From contig NZ_JAKZGO010000003.1 in assembly GCF_022549785.1 (NCBI RefSeq), forward strand, positions 705-64,704: 64,000 bases of DNA, written 5' to 3'. Each line of letters starts with the position of its first letter. Position 1 is the first letter of the stretch. Under the pieces are notes generated by a model. The model was not told the origin of the DNA, did not search any database, and saw only the letters and a list, made by a program, of their open reading frames with translations. Shown here piece by piece: positions 8,394 through 17,969 of the stretch. The position numbers and the translations under genes were made by a program. The stretch is from Belliella alkalica. GTDB taxonomy: Bacteria; Bacteroidota; Bacteroidia; Cytophagales; Cyclobacteriaceae.

Positions 8394-9779
8394 TTAACTG
8401 TATTGAATTAAATCTATTCCTTTTCTAACTATTTCCTGCACTGGGTGTTTGGAAACATCTACAAATTCGCATAATGCTAAATCTTCTTCTACGACTTCAT
8501 AAATCCCTAGTTCCTCCATCTCATCAAAATCTTCAGCCATTATAGCTTTCAACAAATAAACAGGAAGGATATCCATTGGGGTTACACTTTCAAAAACACC
8601 TGTCTGAACAAATGCTCTTTCTTCACCTCTAACGTTGGTATCCAAAACAAATTCTTTGTTTGGCTTTAAGAAAGATAATAATCCCAATGCTCTATGATAG
8701 CTCAACTTCTCCGAAGTAGGTTTCATCCAACCAAGGAATTCATAGTATTCGCCCTCTGGTAATAATGTAAGCTGGTTATGGTAATACCCTAAGTAACCAT
8801 CCTTATTGATTTTTTCACCAGTCAAGACATTTCCTGATACTACTCTTGTATCAGGAGCGATATTTGATTTTTCGTCTTCTTTGAGATTACCATTTACCAG
8901 TGTGTCCACGCAAGCACCAATGAAGGTTTTTGTATACGCAGCAGACTTAGCTCTAGAACCTGTGATTGCGATTGTTTTAGAAGCATCATATCTGCCTTCC
9001 AGAAAAAGTTTACCAATCTGAGAAACACCATAAGGGCTTATAGTCCAAGCTACATCTCCTTTGTTGATAGCATCTAGATGATGAATTTGTACACCTACGT
9101 TCCCAGCAGGGTGCGGTCCGGAAAATTTATTTACTTGTGCGTTTTGAACATTTGCGAAAACAGTTGGTACTTCAGCATCTCCATTTATGTTTAAATGAAC
9201 TGTGCCTTCCGTAAGTTTTTTCAAAATGTCTATACCTGTCTGGAAATACTTTTCCTCACCTTTCAATGTTACCGAATAATCCGGAGCCAAAGGATGGGTG
9301 TCAAAACCTGATATAAATATCGCTTTTGGTTTGTCTTCAGGATTTGCAACAATTCCAAAAGGTCTTTGAATCAACTGAGGCCACACACCACCTTTTGTCA
9401 GATTGGTAATGGCATCTTCTCTTGAGATCGATTTTATAGATGATTCAGCAAATTTCTCGAAACTTTCATAGCTGATATCATTATCCGCAAGAATCTTGAT
9501 CTCTAACAATTTTCTCTTTTCACCTCTTTTGATCTCAACGATTTCGCCGGATACAGGTGCGACATATTGAACTTTGTCCAATGCTTTGTCGAATAAAATC
9601 GGAGTTCCTGCCTTTACGATATCTCCCTCATTTACTGTTACTTTTGGTCTTTGTAAACCAATGAAGTCTGTAGGTTTGATTGCAAAGGTTTTTGCTGGCT
9701 GGAATTCTACAAGCTTTTTTTCAGCTTTTCCAGCGAGCTTAATGTCGAATCCCTTCTTAAGCTTAACTAGTTTTGACAT
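8394..9779 (-). CDS. nqrA: Na+-translocating NADH:quinone reductase subunit A
   Basis: The peripheral cytosolic subunit, 461 residues from the start at 9779 (MSKLVKLKKGFDIKLAG). An upstream in-frame ATG at 9833 would add 18 residues unlike the family and would lie upstream of the probable promoter box at 9822-9815, so I reject it. The N-terminal block KGFDIKLAGKAEK and the central GPHPAGNVG motif (within HHLDAINKGD context) are typical of NqrA. First gene of the operon. Confidence 0.95.
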   Translation of the reverse strand: MSKLVKLKKGFDIKLAGKAEKKLVEFQPAKTFAIKPTDFIGLQRPKVTVNEGDIVKAGTPILFDKALDKVQYVAPVSGEIVEIKRGEKRKLLEIKILADNDISYESFEKFAESSIKSISREDAITNLTKGGVWPQLIQRPFGIVANPEDKPKAIFISGFDTHPLAPDYSVTLKGEEKYFQTGIDILKKLTEGTVHLNINGDAEVPTVFANVQNAQVNKFSGPHPAGNVGVQIHHLDAINKGDVAWTISPYGVSQIGKLFLEGRYDASKTIAITGSRAKSAAYTKTFIGACVDTLVNGNLKEDEKSNIAPDTRVVSGNVLTGEKINKDGYLGYYHNQLTLLPEGEYYEFLGWMKPTSEKLSYHRALGLLSFLKPNKEFVLDTNVRGEERAFVQTGVFESVTPMDILPVYLLKAIMAEDFDEMEELGIYEVVEEDLALCEFVDVSKHPVQEIVRKGIDLIQYS

Positions 9780-9814
9780 ATTATATGAACTGTATGGTCT
9801 TTTGAAAAACGCCT

Positions 9815-9822
9815 CAAATCTA
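9815..9822 (-). promoter_or_regulatory. probable nqr operon -7 box (TAGATTTG)
   Basis: Read on the minus strand, TAGATTTG fits TAnnTTTG and sits 35 bases before the nqrA ATG. No clear TTG is found 17-21 bases further upstream. Confidence 0.5.
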
Positions 9823-9909
9823 ATAAAATACATCAGTTATTAGAAGATAATTTTGGTATTATTTATTACCTTCTTGCTAAGTTGACATACTTATGACTAG
9901 TCTTTCAAA

Positions 9910-10812
9910 TTAATTATTTTCAAATTCAAGGTTGGTTTCAAAGGTATTTATGTGCTTCATCACTTGTTCCATCAGCCACATTGGCGTAGAAGTAGCTCCG
10001 CAAATACCAACTTTATCTTCAGCTGTAAACCATAAAGGGTCTATTTCTGTTTCGTTTTCAACAAAATAACTTCTTTCGTTTTCTCCTTTACAAACTTGGT
10101 AAAGCGCCTTTCCATTGGAGCTTTTCTTGCCCGAAACAAAAATTATTACATCATTATCCTTTGAGAAATTCAATAGTTGCGGTTCTCGATTGGATACTTG
10201 ACGACAGATTGAATCATTGGCATTGAAATCAATTTCACTCAATAACCCTTTGGCTTCTTTGATTCTATTTTCGATTTTTTCTTTTAATTCATAAAAGCCC
10301 TTTGTGCTTTTGGTAGTCTGACTGAATAATGTCACCGGTTTTGTGAAATCAATCTTATCAAGATCCTTGTCTTCCATGACTACAATGGCTTTTTCCAAAG
10401 TTTGGCCAGTCAAACCAATAACCTCGGCATGGCCTTTTTTGCCATAAATTACTATCTGTCCTTTCTCCTTCTCCATTTTGTCAAATGCAGTTTTGACTCT
10501 ATGCTGAAGCTTCAATACTACCGGACAAGATGCATCTATAAGCTCTATATTATTTTCTATCGCAGTTTTGTAAGTTTCTGGGGGTTCTCCGTGAGCTCTT
10601 ATCAATACTTTGCAATTGCTCAGCTCTTGAAGTTTTTCCCTATCTATTACCACAAGACCTTTTTCGCTCAGTCTTTTGACTTCCATATCATTATGGACAA
10701 TGTCTCCAAGGCAATATAATTGATCGGAAACCTCCATCTCATCCTCTGCCATCTTGATGGCGAATTCTACTCCAAAGCAATAACCTGAGTTTTTATCTAT
10801 GGTAACTTTCAT
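9910..10812 (-). CDS. ispH: 4-hydroxy-3-methylbut-2-enyl diphosphate reductase
   Basis: Last enzyme of the MEP isoprenoid pathway, reducing HMBPP to IPP and DMAPP with a 4Fe-4S cluster. The three cluster cysteines are C12 (GYCFGV), C96 (DASCPVV) and C203 (SICRQVSNRE), and the conserved HGEPPE block is near residue 74. The C-terminal GATSTP motif is present. 300 residues, slightly shorter than E. coli. It follows cmk by 15 bases on the same strand. Confidence 0.96.
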   Translation of the reverse strand: MKVTIDKNSGYCFGVEFAIKMAEDEMEVSDQLYCLGDIVHNDMEVKRLSEKGLVVIDREKLQELSNCKVLIRAHGEPPETYKTAIENNIELIDASCPVVLKLQHRVKTAFDKMEKEKGQIVIYGKKGHAEVIGLTGQTLEKAIVVMEDKDLDKIDFTKPVTLFSQTTKSTKGFYELKEKIENRIKEAKGLLSEIDFNANDSICRQVSNREPQLLNFSKDNDVIIFVSGKKSSNGKALYQVCKGENERSYFVENETEIDPLWFTAEDKVGICGATSTPMWLMEQVMKHINTFETNLEFENN

Positions 10813-10827
10813 AATTCAAATTGATTT

Positions 10828-11505
10828 TTAGCCAATTTTCTCTTTTGCTAGTGAAACTATCCTATCTACTTGATCATCAAATTCCAACAAGCTTGTATCA
10901 ATATCAACGGCATCTTCCGCCTTTTTTAAAGGACTTTCTTTTCTGGAAGAATCTGTTTTGTCCCTTTCATCTAGATTTTGGATGATCTTTTGGATTTCCA
11001 CCAAATCACCCTTTTCCAAAATCTCTTTTTGCCTTCTGGCAGCTCTTATATTCAAATCTGCCGTCATAAAAACTTTGAGCTCTGCATCTGGAAATACAAC
11101 TGTGCCTATATCTCTACCATCCATCACAACTCCCTTTTTCTTACCTAGCTTTTGTTGCTGAGCTACAAGCTCCTGTCTCACTTCTTTTATTTTGCTTACT
11201 TCACTCACATAGTCCGAAACGCGCATAGTACGAATCTCTTTCTCTACATTCAAACCGTTGAGATAGGTCTCTTGTTTTTGATTAGCTGGATTGATCTGAA
11301 AGCTAATATTTAGACTTTCTAGAGAATTTCTGACATCTTTGGGATTAATCAAAACTGTTAGTTTATTCAGAAAATGGAGTGTGGCTGCCCGATACATCGC
11401 GCCGGAATCTATATAGGTGTAATCCAAAGCTTTTGCTACTGCTTTTGCAGTAGAGCTTTTGCCACATCCAGAAAACCCATCAATTGCAATTACGATTTTA
11501 CTCAT
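10828..11505 (-). CDS. cmk: cytidylate kinase
   Basis: Phosphorylates CMP and dCMP. The 225-residue protein begins with the P-loop GFSGCGKSSTAK (residues 9-20), has YIDSGAMYRAATL (about 31-43), the VVMDGRDIGTVVFP signature (about 125-138) and the lid-region DERDKTDSSR block. First gene of a cmk-ispH pair. Confidence 0.95.
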   Translation of the reverse strand: MSKIVIAIDGFSGCGKSSTAKAVAKALDYTYIDSGAMYRAATLHFLNKLTVLINPKDVRNSLESLNISFQINPANQKQETYLNGLNVEKEIRTMRVSDYVSEVSKIKEVRQELVAQQQKLGKKKGVVMDGRDIGTVVFPDAELKVFMTADLNIRAARRQKEILEKGDLVEIQKIIQNLDERDKTDSSRKESPLKKAEDAVDIDTSLLEFDDQVDRIVSLAKEKIG

Positions 11506-11816
11506 TTACTAAAAGTTGTCTTGCGCTTTTCTTTTCAGGTGCAAATATAGTAGTTTTAAATCTAAATCTTCTAGGAACTAATTGTAATCCTTGGAACTAC
11601 AGATTTACATATGTTTTCTTCTTCAAAAGTGTTATCAATTTATGGATTTCATCTATTATCAGATTATAGCACTTGTTTAGTACATTAGCGTCATTAGATT
11701 ATGTATGAACATAGAAAGTTTATTAAAAATATTTTGATAGTGACTTTTAAGTTCTTTGTACAAGTTTAAAATCTAACTCGAAAAATCTCCTATTCTCAAA
11801 ACAGAAAAGAGCCAAT
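11506..11816. other. divergent intergenic region between cmk and adenine deaminase genes
   Basis: About 311 AT-rich bases. It holds the cmk -7 box at 11549-11542. I find no convincing promoter for the plus-strand ade gene and no RNA gene or repeat. Confidence 0.5.
11542..11549 (-). promoter_or_regulatory. probable cmk-ispH -7 box (TATATTTG)
   Basis: On the minus strand TATATTTG matches TAnnTTTG and lies 36 bases before the cmk ATG. The -33 element is not clear. Confidence 0.5.
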
Positions 11817-13454
11817 ATGAAAAATTGTTTTATCGTCGAAGGAAAATTGATTGATATTGAAAAGCGAGAAATATTTCCTGCTGAAGTTAAAGTGGGTGAC
11901 GGGAAAATTATTTCCATTCGCAAAATTCAGCACAATGATCAAATGCCATACATCTTGCCTGGATTTATAGATGCACATGTACATGTGGAGTCATCTATGT
12001 TGATTCCTTCAGAATTTGCAAGGTTGGCGGTAGTTCACGGTACTGTGGCAACCATTTCTGACCCACATGAGATTGCCAATGTCTGTGGGATGGAAGGGGT
12101 AAACTATATGATTGAAAATGGGAAAAAAGTGCCTTTCAAATTTTACTTTGGGGCTCCATCTTGCGTGCCTGCCACACCTTTTGAGACTGCTGGTGGGGAG
12201 ATTACGGCTGCGGATATCAACAAACTTCTTGAGAGAAAGGAAATTGTTTACTTGGCAGAAATGATGAATTGGCCAGGTACAGTGAATCGCGATCCTTTGG
12301 TTATGGAAAAGATTGCTTTAGCAAAGAAATATGGGAAACCTGTCGATGGCCACGCACCTGGACTAATGGGGGAGGTTGCAGCTAAGTATGCTTCTGCGGG
12401 GATCACGACTGACCACGAATGTTTCACTAAAGAAGAAGCATTGGATAAAATTCAATTGGGGATGAAAATTGCCATTCGGGAAGGAAGTGCTGCTAAGAAT
12501 TTTGAAGCTTTGATAGACCTAATTGATGATTATCCAGAGATGATCATGTTTTGCTCTGATGATAAGCATCCTGATAATCTGGCTGTTTCGCATATTAATG
12601 AACTAGTAGCTAGAGCATTGAAGAAAGGGAAAGATTTGTTTGATGTCCTTAGGGCTGCTTGTATTACACCTGTAGAGCATTACCGCTTAGACGTTGGGAC
12701 GCTTTGTATTGGAGATCCTGCTGATTTTATCGTTTCTGAAGATATAGTAGATTTCAAAATCAAAGAGACTTATATCAATGGCAAGCTGGTATCAAGTAAT
12801 GGCAAGACTTTGATCAATCGTGTGGAAAATAAAATCATCAATAATTTCAACGCTTCTGAAAAAACACATGATGAATTTAGAGTGAAATCAAATGGTGAAA
12901 GAGTAAGGGTTATAGAAGCCTTAGATGGACAGCTTATAACACCAGAAGTCGAAGGGGGTATTATCATAAAAGATGGTTTTGCCGAATCCAATGTTGAAGC
13001 CGATATTTTGAAAATAACGGTGGTCAATCGCTACGAGAATGCAGCACCAGCTGTAGCATTTATCAAAAATTTCGGGATCAAATCAGGGGCAATTGCCTCT
13101 TCTGTAGGTCATGATTCGCATAATATTATTGCTGTTGGAGTAGATGATCAATCCATTGCAAAAGCAGTGAATCTATTGATCAAAGAAAAGGGTGGGGTAG
13201 CAGCTGTCAATAATGGAGAAGAAATGGTTCTTGCTTTACCAGTGGGTGGAATTATGTCAGCTGAGGACGGCTATGAAGTGGCAAAAGCCTATACCAAGAT
13301 AGACCAAATGGCAAAAGCCATGGGTTCCAAGCTCCAATCGCCATTTATGACTTTAAGTTTTATGGCTTTGTTGGTGATCCCAGATCTCAAATTGAGTGAT
13401 AAAGGACTGTTTGATGGACAGAAATTTGAGTTTGTCGATGTCTTTTTGGGTTAA
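11817..13454 (+). CDS. ade: adenine deaminase
   Basis: Hydrolyses adenine to hypoxanthine and ammonia for purine salvage. The 545-residue protein belongs to the amidohydrolase superfamily: an N-terminal beta domain, then the metal-binding [13 protein letters not shown] (H54, H56), the later GHAPGL and TTDHECF blocks, and the FCSDDKHPD Asp segment. The C-terminal domain with SSVGHDSHN and [10 protein letters not shown] is specific to the bacterial Ade family. It stands alone. Confidence 0.93.
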   Translation: MKNCFIVEGKLIDIEKREIFPAEVKVGDGKIISIRKIQHNDQMPYILPGFIDAHVHVESSMLIPSEFARLAVVHGTVATISDPHEIANVCGMEGVNYMIENGKKVPFKFYFGAPSCVPATPFETAGGEITAADINKLLERKEIVYLAEMMNWPGTVNRDPLVMEKIALAKKYGKPVDGHAPGLMGEVAAKYASAGITTDHECFTKEEALDKIQLGMKIAIREGSAAKNFEALIDLIDDYPEMIMFCSDDKHPDNLAVSHINELVARALKKGKDLFDVLRAACITPVEHYRLDVGTLCIGDPADFIVSEDIVDFKIKETYINGKLVSSNGKTLINRVENKIINNFNASEKTHDEFRVKSNGERVRVIEALDGQLITPEVEGGIIIKDGFAESNVEADILKITVVNRYENAAPAVAFIKNFGIKSGAIASSVGHDSHNIIAVGVDDQSIAKAVNLLIKEKGGVAAVNNGEEMVLALPVGGIMSAEDGYEVAKAYTKIDQMAKAMGSKLQSPFMTLSFMALLVIPDLKLSDKGLFDGQKFEFVDVFLG

Positions 13455-13588
13455 AATCAACCGGTTATATAATTTATCTCTTAATTCCAAATAGTTAATT
13501 CTTTGGGGATTTATCTCTGGGGAAAAATTGATTTGGCTAATTTTATTCATTGTGTAACTTTTTCTTTTGCTTTCTTGATAAATAGCTA

Positions 13589-13618
13589 TTGGAAACTGTT
13601 TTAGTAGGGATATATTTC
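13589..13618 (+). promoter_or_regulatory. candidate promoter of the acyl-CoA dehydrogenase gene
   Basis: TTG at 13589-13591, a 19-base spacer and TATATTTC at 13611-13618 (one mismatch to TAnnTTTG). The start codon is about 70 bases downstream. Confidence 0.4.
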
Positions 13619-13686
13619 AAACTTATGGTTTGGATGGAAGTTATTATATTAGTAAAAATATAACCCAATTAATAACTTAATATATT

Positions 13687-14829
13687 ATGATGAATTTTGA
13701 GCTCAATGAAAATCAGGCGATGATCGCCCAGATGATTAGAGATTTTGGAGCAAAAGAGATTACTCCTTTTCGTAAAGACTGGGACGATAAACAACACTTT
13801 CCTTTGGAAATATTCAAGAAGCTTGGAGAACTTGGTTTAATGGGCGTATTGGTTCCGACCGAATATGGTGGATCTGGTTTTGGATACTTCGAGTATGTGA
13901 CGGCTATTTTGGAATTGTCAAAGCTAGATCCTTCAGTAGGATTGTCCATGGCTGCTCACAACTCCCTTTGTACAGGACATATCCTGATGTTTGGAAATGA
14001 AGATCAGAAGAGAAAATATTTGCCAAAACTTGCTACTTGTGAATTTTTAGGAGCTTGGGGGTTAACAGAGCCAAATACAGGTTCTGATGCTGGCAACATG
14101 CGTACAGTTGCAATAGAAGATGGTGACTATTATGTAATCAATGGAGCGAAAAACTTTATCACGCATGGAGTTTCTGGCGATGTTGCAGTAGTTATAGCAA
14201 GGACAGGAGAAGTTGGGGATTCCCATGGAATGACAGCTTTTGTTGTGGAAAGAGGTACTCCAGGATTTAAGGGAGGCAGGAAAGAAGACAAGCTCGGAAT
14301 GCGTGCTTCAGAGACAGCAGAGATGATTTTTGAAGATTGTAGAGTTCACAAAGATCAGATTCTTGGAGAAGTTGGCAATGGGTTCATTCAGTCTATGAAA
14401 ATATTAGATGGAGGCAGGATCTCTATTGCAGCATTGTCATTGGGGATTGCTGAGGGAGCTTTGGAAGCATCAATTCAATATTCTAAAGAGAGACAACAGT
14501 TCAATCAACCGATCAGCAAGTTTCAGGGAATATCTTTCAAACTAGCAGATATGGCAACGCAAGTAGAAGCTGCGAAACTTTTGACTTTCAAAGCTGCGGA
14601 TCTCAAAAACAGAGGAGAAAAAGTTACTCTTGCAGGAGCAAAAGCAAAACTTTATGCTTCCGAAGTTTGTGTGTCTGTTTCCAATGAAGCAGTGCAGATT
14701 TTCGGAGGATATGGATTTACAAAAGATTATCCAGTAGAGAAATTCTACAGAGATTCCAAGCTTTGTACTATTGGTGAAGGAACATCTGAGATTCAGAAGC
14801 TGGTGATATCGAGAGAAATATTGAAGTAG
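13687..14829 (+). CDS. acyl-CoA dehydrogenase
   Basis: An FAD-dependent alpha,beta-dehydrogenase of acyl-CoA thioesters, passing electrons to ETF. 380 residues, with the N-terminal helical domain, the WGLTEPNTGSDAGNM middle signature, and the C-terminal IFGGYGFTKDYPVEKFYRD block. The glutamate of TIGEGTSEIQ aligns with the catalytic base of short-chain and butyryl-CoA dehydrogenases. Chain length specificity cannot be fixed from sequence. A start at the preceding ATG (13687) or the next codon ATG (13690) is equally possible. No beta-oxidation partner is adjacent. Confidence 0.92.
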   Translation: MMNFELNENQAMIAQMIRDFGAKEITPFRKDWDDKQHFPLEIFKKLGELGLMGVLVPTEYGGSGFGYFEYVTAILELSKLDPSVGLSMAAHNSLCTGHILMFGNEDQKRKYLPKLATCEFLGAWGLTEPNTGSDAGNMRTVAIEDGDYYVINGAKNFITHGVSGDVAVVIARTGEVGDSHGMTAFVVERGTPGFKGGRKEDKLGMRASETAEMIFEDCRVHKDQILGEVGNGFIQSMKILDGGRISIAALSLGIAEGALEASIQYSKERQQFNQPISKFQGISFKLADMATQVEAAKLLTFKAADLKNRGEKVTLAGAKAKLYASEVCVSVSNEAVQIFGGYGFTKDYPVEKFYRDSKLCTIGEGTSEIQKLVISREILK

Positions 14830-14945
14830 TCAACTACGCCACGGCACACAAGTGTCGACGGTCAATAGACAATGGAGTTCAAATGACCTTTTCTAACTTA
14901 TGAAGGTTGTTTGTAGCTTTCATTTAGTAGTTTGATTAAGAGTAT

Positions 14946-14984
14946 AACCCTTCCAAAGATTAAAACTTTGGAAGGGTTTTTTTA
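14946..14984 (+). terminator. rho-independent terminator after acyl-CoA dehydrogenase
   Basis: A perfect 13-bp stem AACCCTTCCAAAG (14946-14958) / CTTTGGAAGGGTT (14966-14978), a 7-base loop and a T run to 14984. It lies 116 bases after the stop codon. Confidence 0.93.
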
Positions 14985-15280
14985 TTCCAATTCTAATATG
15001 TATTCCCTCTCTTTCCTGATCGTCTTGAGCCTATTAATATTAATGCTAAAAAAAAGGATATCGTCCAAATAATGCCAAAGCTTAATTGCTGCAGGTTTCT
15101 TTTCATTATTTTATGTAATCTTGGAATTCAATTCCTTATTTGCATAAATAGTATGATTTTTATAATGTATAAAAATCTTAGAGGTGGTTGCAATTTGGTG
15201 AAATATGGTTTATACGATAGGTCAGCGCTCATTGACATCAAAAGGTTACGTTTTGAATCAGTACGCAATAGAACACTGAA

Positions 15281-15336
15281 GACGCAGATCTAGCGGATTG
15301 ACACGGATAAAAATCAGCGTTCATCAGCTTAATCAT
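15281..15336 (-). repeat. decayed inverted relative of the 108-bp repeat
   Basis: The reverse complement reads ATGATTAAGCTGATGAACGC then TGATTTTTATCCG, close to the core of the units at 1-616 (CTGATTACGCTGATG, then GCTGATTTTTATG in the third unit), followed by CGCTAGATCTGCGTC, which resembles the CTGCGTAGATCTG part. It is a single, diverged copy in opposite orientation with most of the spacer missing. Confidence 0.65.
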
Positions 15337-15365
15337 GATTCGAGGCAGGCTCTGGTGTATTCCTA

Positions 15366-16111
15366 TTAAACCATCCCACCGACTCCAAGCAAGAGATAGA
15401 TGCCGGCGGCCAAAGAAGCCCCTATGATCGGGCCTAGTATCGGTACCCAGCTGTATGCCCAATCACTAGTTCCTTTTCCTCTGATTGGTAAGATTTGATG
15501 CATGATCCTTGGCCCAAGGTCACGGGCTGGGTTGATCGCATAGCCGGTAGTTCCACCCAAAGACAAACCAATCACCCAAACCAAAAAAGCTACTGGCAAT
15601 GCGCCAAGTGAGCCTAAGCCTATAGGAGTATTGTTCCCATCTTGCAAAATAGGTTCGGTAGAATAAAGAATCACGATAATCAAAACCGAAGTGCCGACAA
15701 TTTCTGAAATAAGATTTGAAGAATAATTTCTGATCGCAGGTGCTGTGGCAAATGGAGCGAATTTCAAGCCTTGGTCATCTGTAGCATCAAAATGATCCTT
15801 GTAAACGATCCAAGAGATACCCGAACCAAACATTGCTCCAAGTACTTGCGCAAATACATAGCTAGGAACATCTCCCCATGGAAAATCTCCAGTAATTGCC
15901 AAAGCAATACTTACTGCTGGATTCAGGTGTGCACCGCTATATGGGCCTGCTACTACCACTCCAATAAATACCCCAAGTGCCCAAGCTGTAGTAATTACGA
16001 TCCAACCACTATTTTGTCCTTTGGTTTTGTTCAATACTACATTGGCTACAACTCCAGATCCCATCGCAAGAAGGAGGGAAGTTCCGACAAATTCTGCTAC
16101 AAATGCATCCA

Positions 16112-16112
<1 letters not shown>
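15366..16112 (-). CDS. glpF: glycerol uptake facilitator (MIP/aquaporin family)
   Basis: Channel for passive glycerol entry across the inner membrane. 248 residues with six membrane helices and two half-helices bearing NPA motifs: GAHLNPAVS (about 61-69) and YAINPARDLGPR (near 190). The Asp after the second NPAR is characteristic of glycerol facilitators rather than water-only channels. Its ATG overlaps the glpK stop as TAATG, so the two are translationally coupled and glycerol is phosphorylated as it enters. Confidence 0.94.
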
Positions 16113-17623
<1,511 letters not shown>

Positions 17624-17660
17624 TTAGGTGTTTGGTTATCTGATTATTGGTTATTTCGTA

Positions 17661-17743
17661 GAAATATAGTAGATATAAGGTTGGAATATTGTAGAAATAA
17701 GATTGAAATACAATGGAAATAAAGTTGAAATATTGTAGAAATA
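17661..17743. promoter_or_regulatory. array of GAAATA hexamers at an 11-bp period upstream of glpK (probable operator)
   Basis: GAAATA or a one-base variant starts at 17661, 17672 (GATATA), 17683 (GGAATA), 17694, 17705, 17716, 17727 and 17738: eight copies in perfect 11-bp register. In a 22-bp frame this also reads as direct repeats such as TAGAAATAAGATTGAAATA (17692) and TGGAAATAAAGTTGAAATA (17714). One hexamer per helical turn on one face of DNA suggests cooperative binding of a regulator. The DeoR-family regulator encoded at 19658 is the obvious candidate, and the same hexamer is phased near its own promoter. Confidence 0.65.
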
Positions 17744-17969
17744 CTTTTGGTCAATAGCCATTATTTCTGATAAGCTATATCTCAATAATATTTCTCCAGA
17801 CTTGTCTGCAAAAGCCAAAGGCATACTTCAGCGAAGCAATATTTCCATTCTATTTCACGTCAGTAATATTTCGCTATAGGCTTATTTCACTGCCAATATC
17901 AATAATAATATCCATAAGTATCAATCAATATCTTATTCTCTACGCCTAAGGTGCACAAGCGTGGAGGAT
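17744..17969. other. rest of the glpD-glpK intergenic region
   Basis: AT-rich spacer of about 226 bases. TATTTC, the complement of GAAATA, occurs at 17762, 17789, 17840, 17851, 17867 and 17883, without a single register (spacings 27, 51, 11, 16, 16), so these may be looser sites or chance. A 28-base element at 17940-17967 resembles one after the acyl-CoA dehydrogenase gene. No ORF or RNA gene is seen. Confidence 0.4.

Larger units (their letters stand above)
14830..15365. other. noncoding region between acyl-CoA dehydrogenase and glpF
   Basis: About 536 bases between convergent genes. It holds a 28-base element at 14834-14861 similar to one beside glpD, a strong terminator at 14946-14984, and a decayed inverted relative of the 108-bp repeat at 15281-15336. 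A 73-codon frame at 15072-15293 has no recognisable protein character and runs into the repeat remnant, so I do not call it. Confidence 0.6.

Noticed and set aside
11484-11669. 61-residue plus-strand ORF antisense to the cmk start
   Set aside because: It overlaps the cmk 5' end and promoter box and shows no protein-like composition.
13353-13550. 65-residue minus-strand ORF over the ade 3' end
   Set aside because: It is mostly the antisense of a well-supported gene, and it lacks any family pattern.
15072-15293. 73-residue plus-strand ORF
   Set aside because: No recognisable protein features; it crosses into a repeat remnant and has no promoter signal.
17661-17743. Coding tandem repeat or replication iterons
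   Set aside because: There is no open frame, and no dnaA, parAB or rep gene is nearby; position upstream of glpK fits an operator better.
17744-17969. Second phased operator array (TATTTC copies)
   Set aside because: Six copies occur, but their spacing is irregular; in AT-rich DNA this could be chance, so I noted them only under the intergenic region.
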